Shown in pieces: positions 31,936-32,537 of a stretch of DNA of 32,537 bases (the stretch's first letter is position 1; every line of letters begins with the position of its first letter). A program made the translations under genes and the position numbers. Source of the stretch: an uncultured Clostridia bacterium (GTDB lineage: Bacteria; Bacillota; Clostridia; Christensenellales; Aristaeellaceae); NCBI GenBank assembly GCA_934621485.1, contig CAKTUS010000024.1, positions 1 through 32,537 on the forward strand. Reading direction: 5' to 3'. The notes beneath the pieces are model-generated. The model searched no databases. It saw nothing but the letters and a program-made list of their open reading frames with translations, and was not told the origin of the DNA.

Positions 31936-32373
31936 TCATAGCGTGAAACCAGCCTGCTCATAGCGCTCCCAGCCCCACCAGCCGGGCATCAGCTGCCCCA
32001 GGGACACGGTTTGGCGCGTTTGGTAATCCACCAGAATTTCCGTGTGGATATTTTGCGGCGAAAGCTGAAGCAGAAATTCCCGGCAGGCGCCGCAGGGCAT
32101 ACCGCTGCCGCCGCCGCTGGGCGGGGCGTCGCGAAAGGCGATCAAACGGCGAACAACGGTTTGACCGCTGTTGACAAACATATTCAGCGCCGCCACCCGC
32201 TCGGCGCACAGGTTCATGACCCCGCTGCATCCTTCTACGCAAAAGCCGGTAAAAACATCGCCGTTTTGGGCTTCCAGCGCGCATACCACGTGATGCGCAT
32301 ACAGGAAGGGCGTCACGTCCGCCGGGGCGTACAGCGCTCGCGCCCGCTCGTACAGGGTGTCCCAAATATCCAC
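31936..32373 (-). CDS. Cytidine deaminase family protein
   Basis: This 145-residue protein belongs to the small tetrameric cytidine deaminases. The zinc site is complete: Cys56 and the proton shuttle Glu58 in NLCAERVAAL, and Cys94 and Cys97 in MPCGACREFL. The usual family start is recovered with GTG at 32373, seven bases after AAAGGAG; a longer frame to 32421 overlaps the promoter. Cytidine or deoxycytidine deamination in salvage is the most likely role. Blasticidin-S-type deaminases share these motifs and are the main alternative. The C-terminus GWWGWERYEQAGFTL is unusually rich in Trp. It is the first gene of its operon. Confidence 0.87.
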   Translation of the reverse strand: MDIWDTLYERARALYAPADVTPFLYAHHVVCALEAQNGDVFTGFCVEGCSGVMNLCAERVAALNMFVNSGQTVVRRLIAFRDAPPSGGGSGMPCGACREFLLQLSPQNIHTEILVDYQTRQTVSLGQLMPGWWGWERYEQAGFTL

Positions 32374-32416
32374 AGTCGCTCTCCTTTCGCTCTGTGAGTA
32401 GGCTAAAGATATCTCC

Positions 32417-32445
32417 ATCATAAATCCATTTTGGAAAAATGTAAA
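32417..32445 (-). promoter_or_regulatory. Sigma-A promoter for the deaminase-acetyltransferase operon
   Basis: On the minus strand TTTACA (32445-32440) and TATGAT (32422-32417) are 17 bases apart, five of six matches each. Transcription would start near 32410 with a leader of about 37 nt. Beyond it, to the window end, no gene was seen. Confidence 0.7.
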
Positions 32446-32537
32446 GAAAAATCGCTCGGAGGGCAGGGCAACAGCATTTAAGAATCAGCCGAAAAGAATC
32501 CGCAAGAAAGAGTCAGGGTCAAGGCAGGCCCAGTAAC

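Noticed and set aside
1..32537. CRISPR arrays, tRNA or rRNA genes, transposases, phage genes
   Set aside because: No evenly spaced short repeats, no cloverleaf or rRNA-like stretches and no recombinase motifs were seen on either strand.

Overview
The window reads as chromosomal DNA of a GC-rich, anaerobic Gram-positive bacterium of the class Clostridia, probably a gut lineage near Oscillospirales or Christensenellales. This rests on strong AGGAGG-type ribosome sites, sigma-A promoters, an F-type ATP synthase operon with a Na+-type c subunit, [4Fe-4S] aldo/keto reductase and flavodoxins, a DegV protein and a VanZ/RDD membrane protein. The genus cannot be named from sequence alone. I see no rRNA, tRNA, CRISPR array, transposase or phage gene.

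Layout. (1) 1-6462, minus strand: a clear promoter, upp, an AtpI-like gene, then atpB-E-F-H-A-G-D; atpD runs off the left edge. (2) 6674-10967, plus strand: a promoter, a polyprenyl-phosphate sugar transferase, a sugar nucleotidyltransferase, galE and deoD, i.e. surface glycan assembly plus purine salvage. (3) 10968-12246: non-coding, with repeat copy A and a predicted small RNA of about 94 nt that has its own promoter and terminator. (4) 12247-16141, minus: aroA-aroC-RlmD-like methyltransferase operon. (5) 16142-16730: repeat copy B. (6) 16731-18608, minus: low-molecular-weight tyrosine phosphatase, SCP2 lipid-binding protein and YhhN membrane protein, apparently one operon. (7) 18734-26873, plus: a structured 5' leader RNA, a LysR regulator, a short UvrA paralogue, then a series of reductases (FMN reductase, aldo/keto reductase with a frameshift, flavodoxin, RibD-C reductase, SDR). 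This looks like a xenobiotic or redox-stress island. (8) 26874-29768: repeat copies C and D in opposite orientation around a VanZ-RDD membrane protein gene, ending in a bidirectional terminator. (9) 29768-32445, minus: cytidine deaminase, GNAT acetyltransferase, DegV, small alarmone synthetase.

The most unusual material is non-coding. A family of 100-160 bp hairpin-rich modules (called X and Y here) occurs at four loci in mosaic arrangements, with ends of the form CAGnYTGYTGAAAAA and with compensatory base changes in several stems. Copies A/B bracket the aro operon and copies C/D bracket the VanZ-RDD gene. The other leads are the small RNA at 11934-12027, the leader RNA at 18767-18901, a two-carboxylate Na+-type c subunit, and an EPSP synthase with Ala where the PEP-site Gly normally lies. 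All calls come from reading the sequence; no database search was run.
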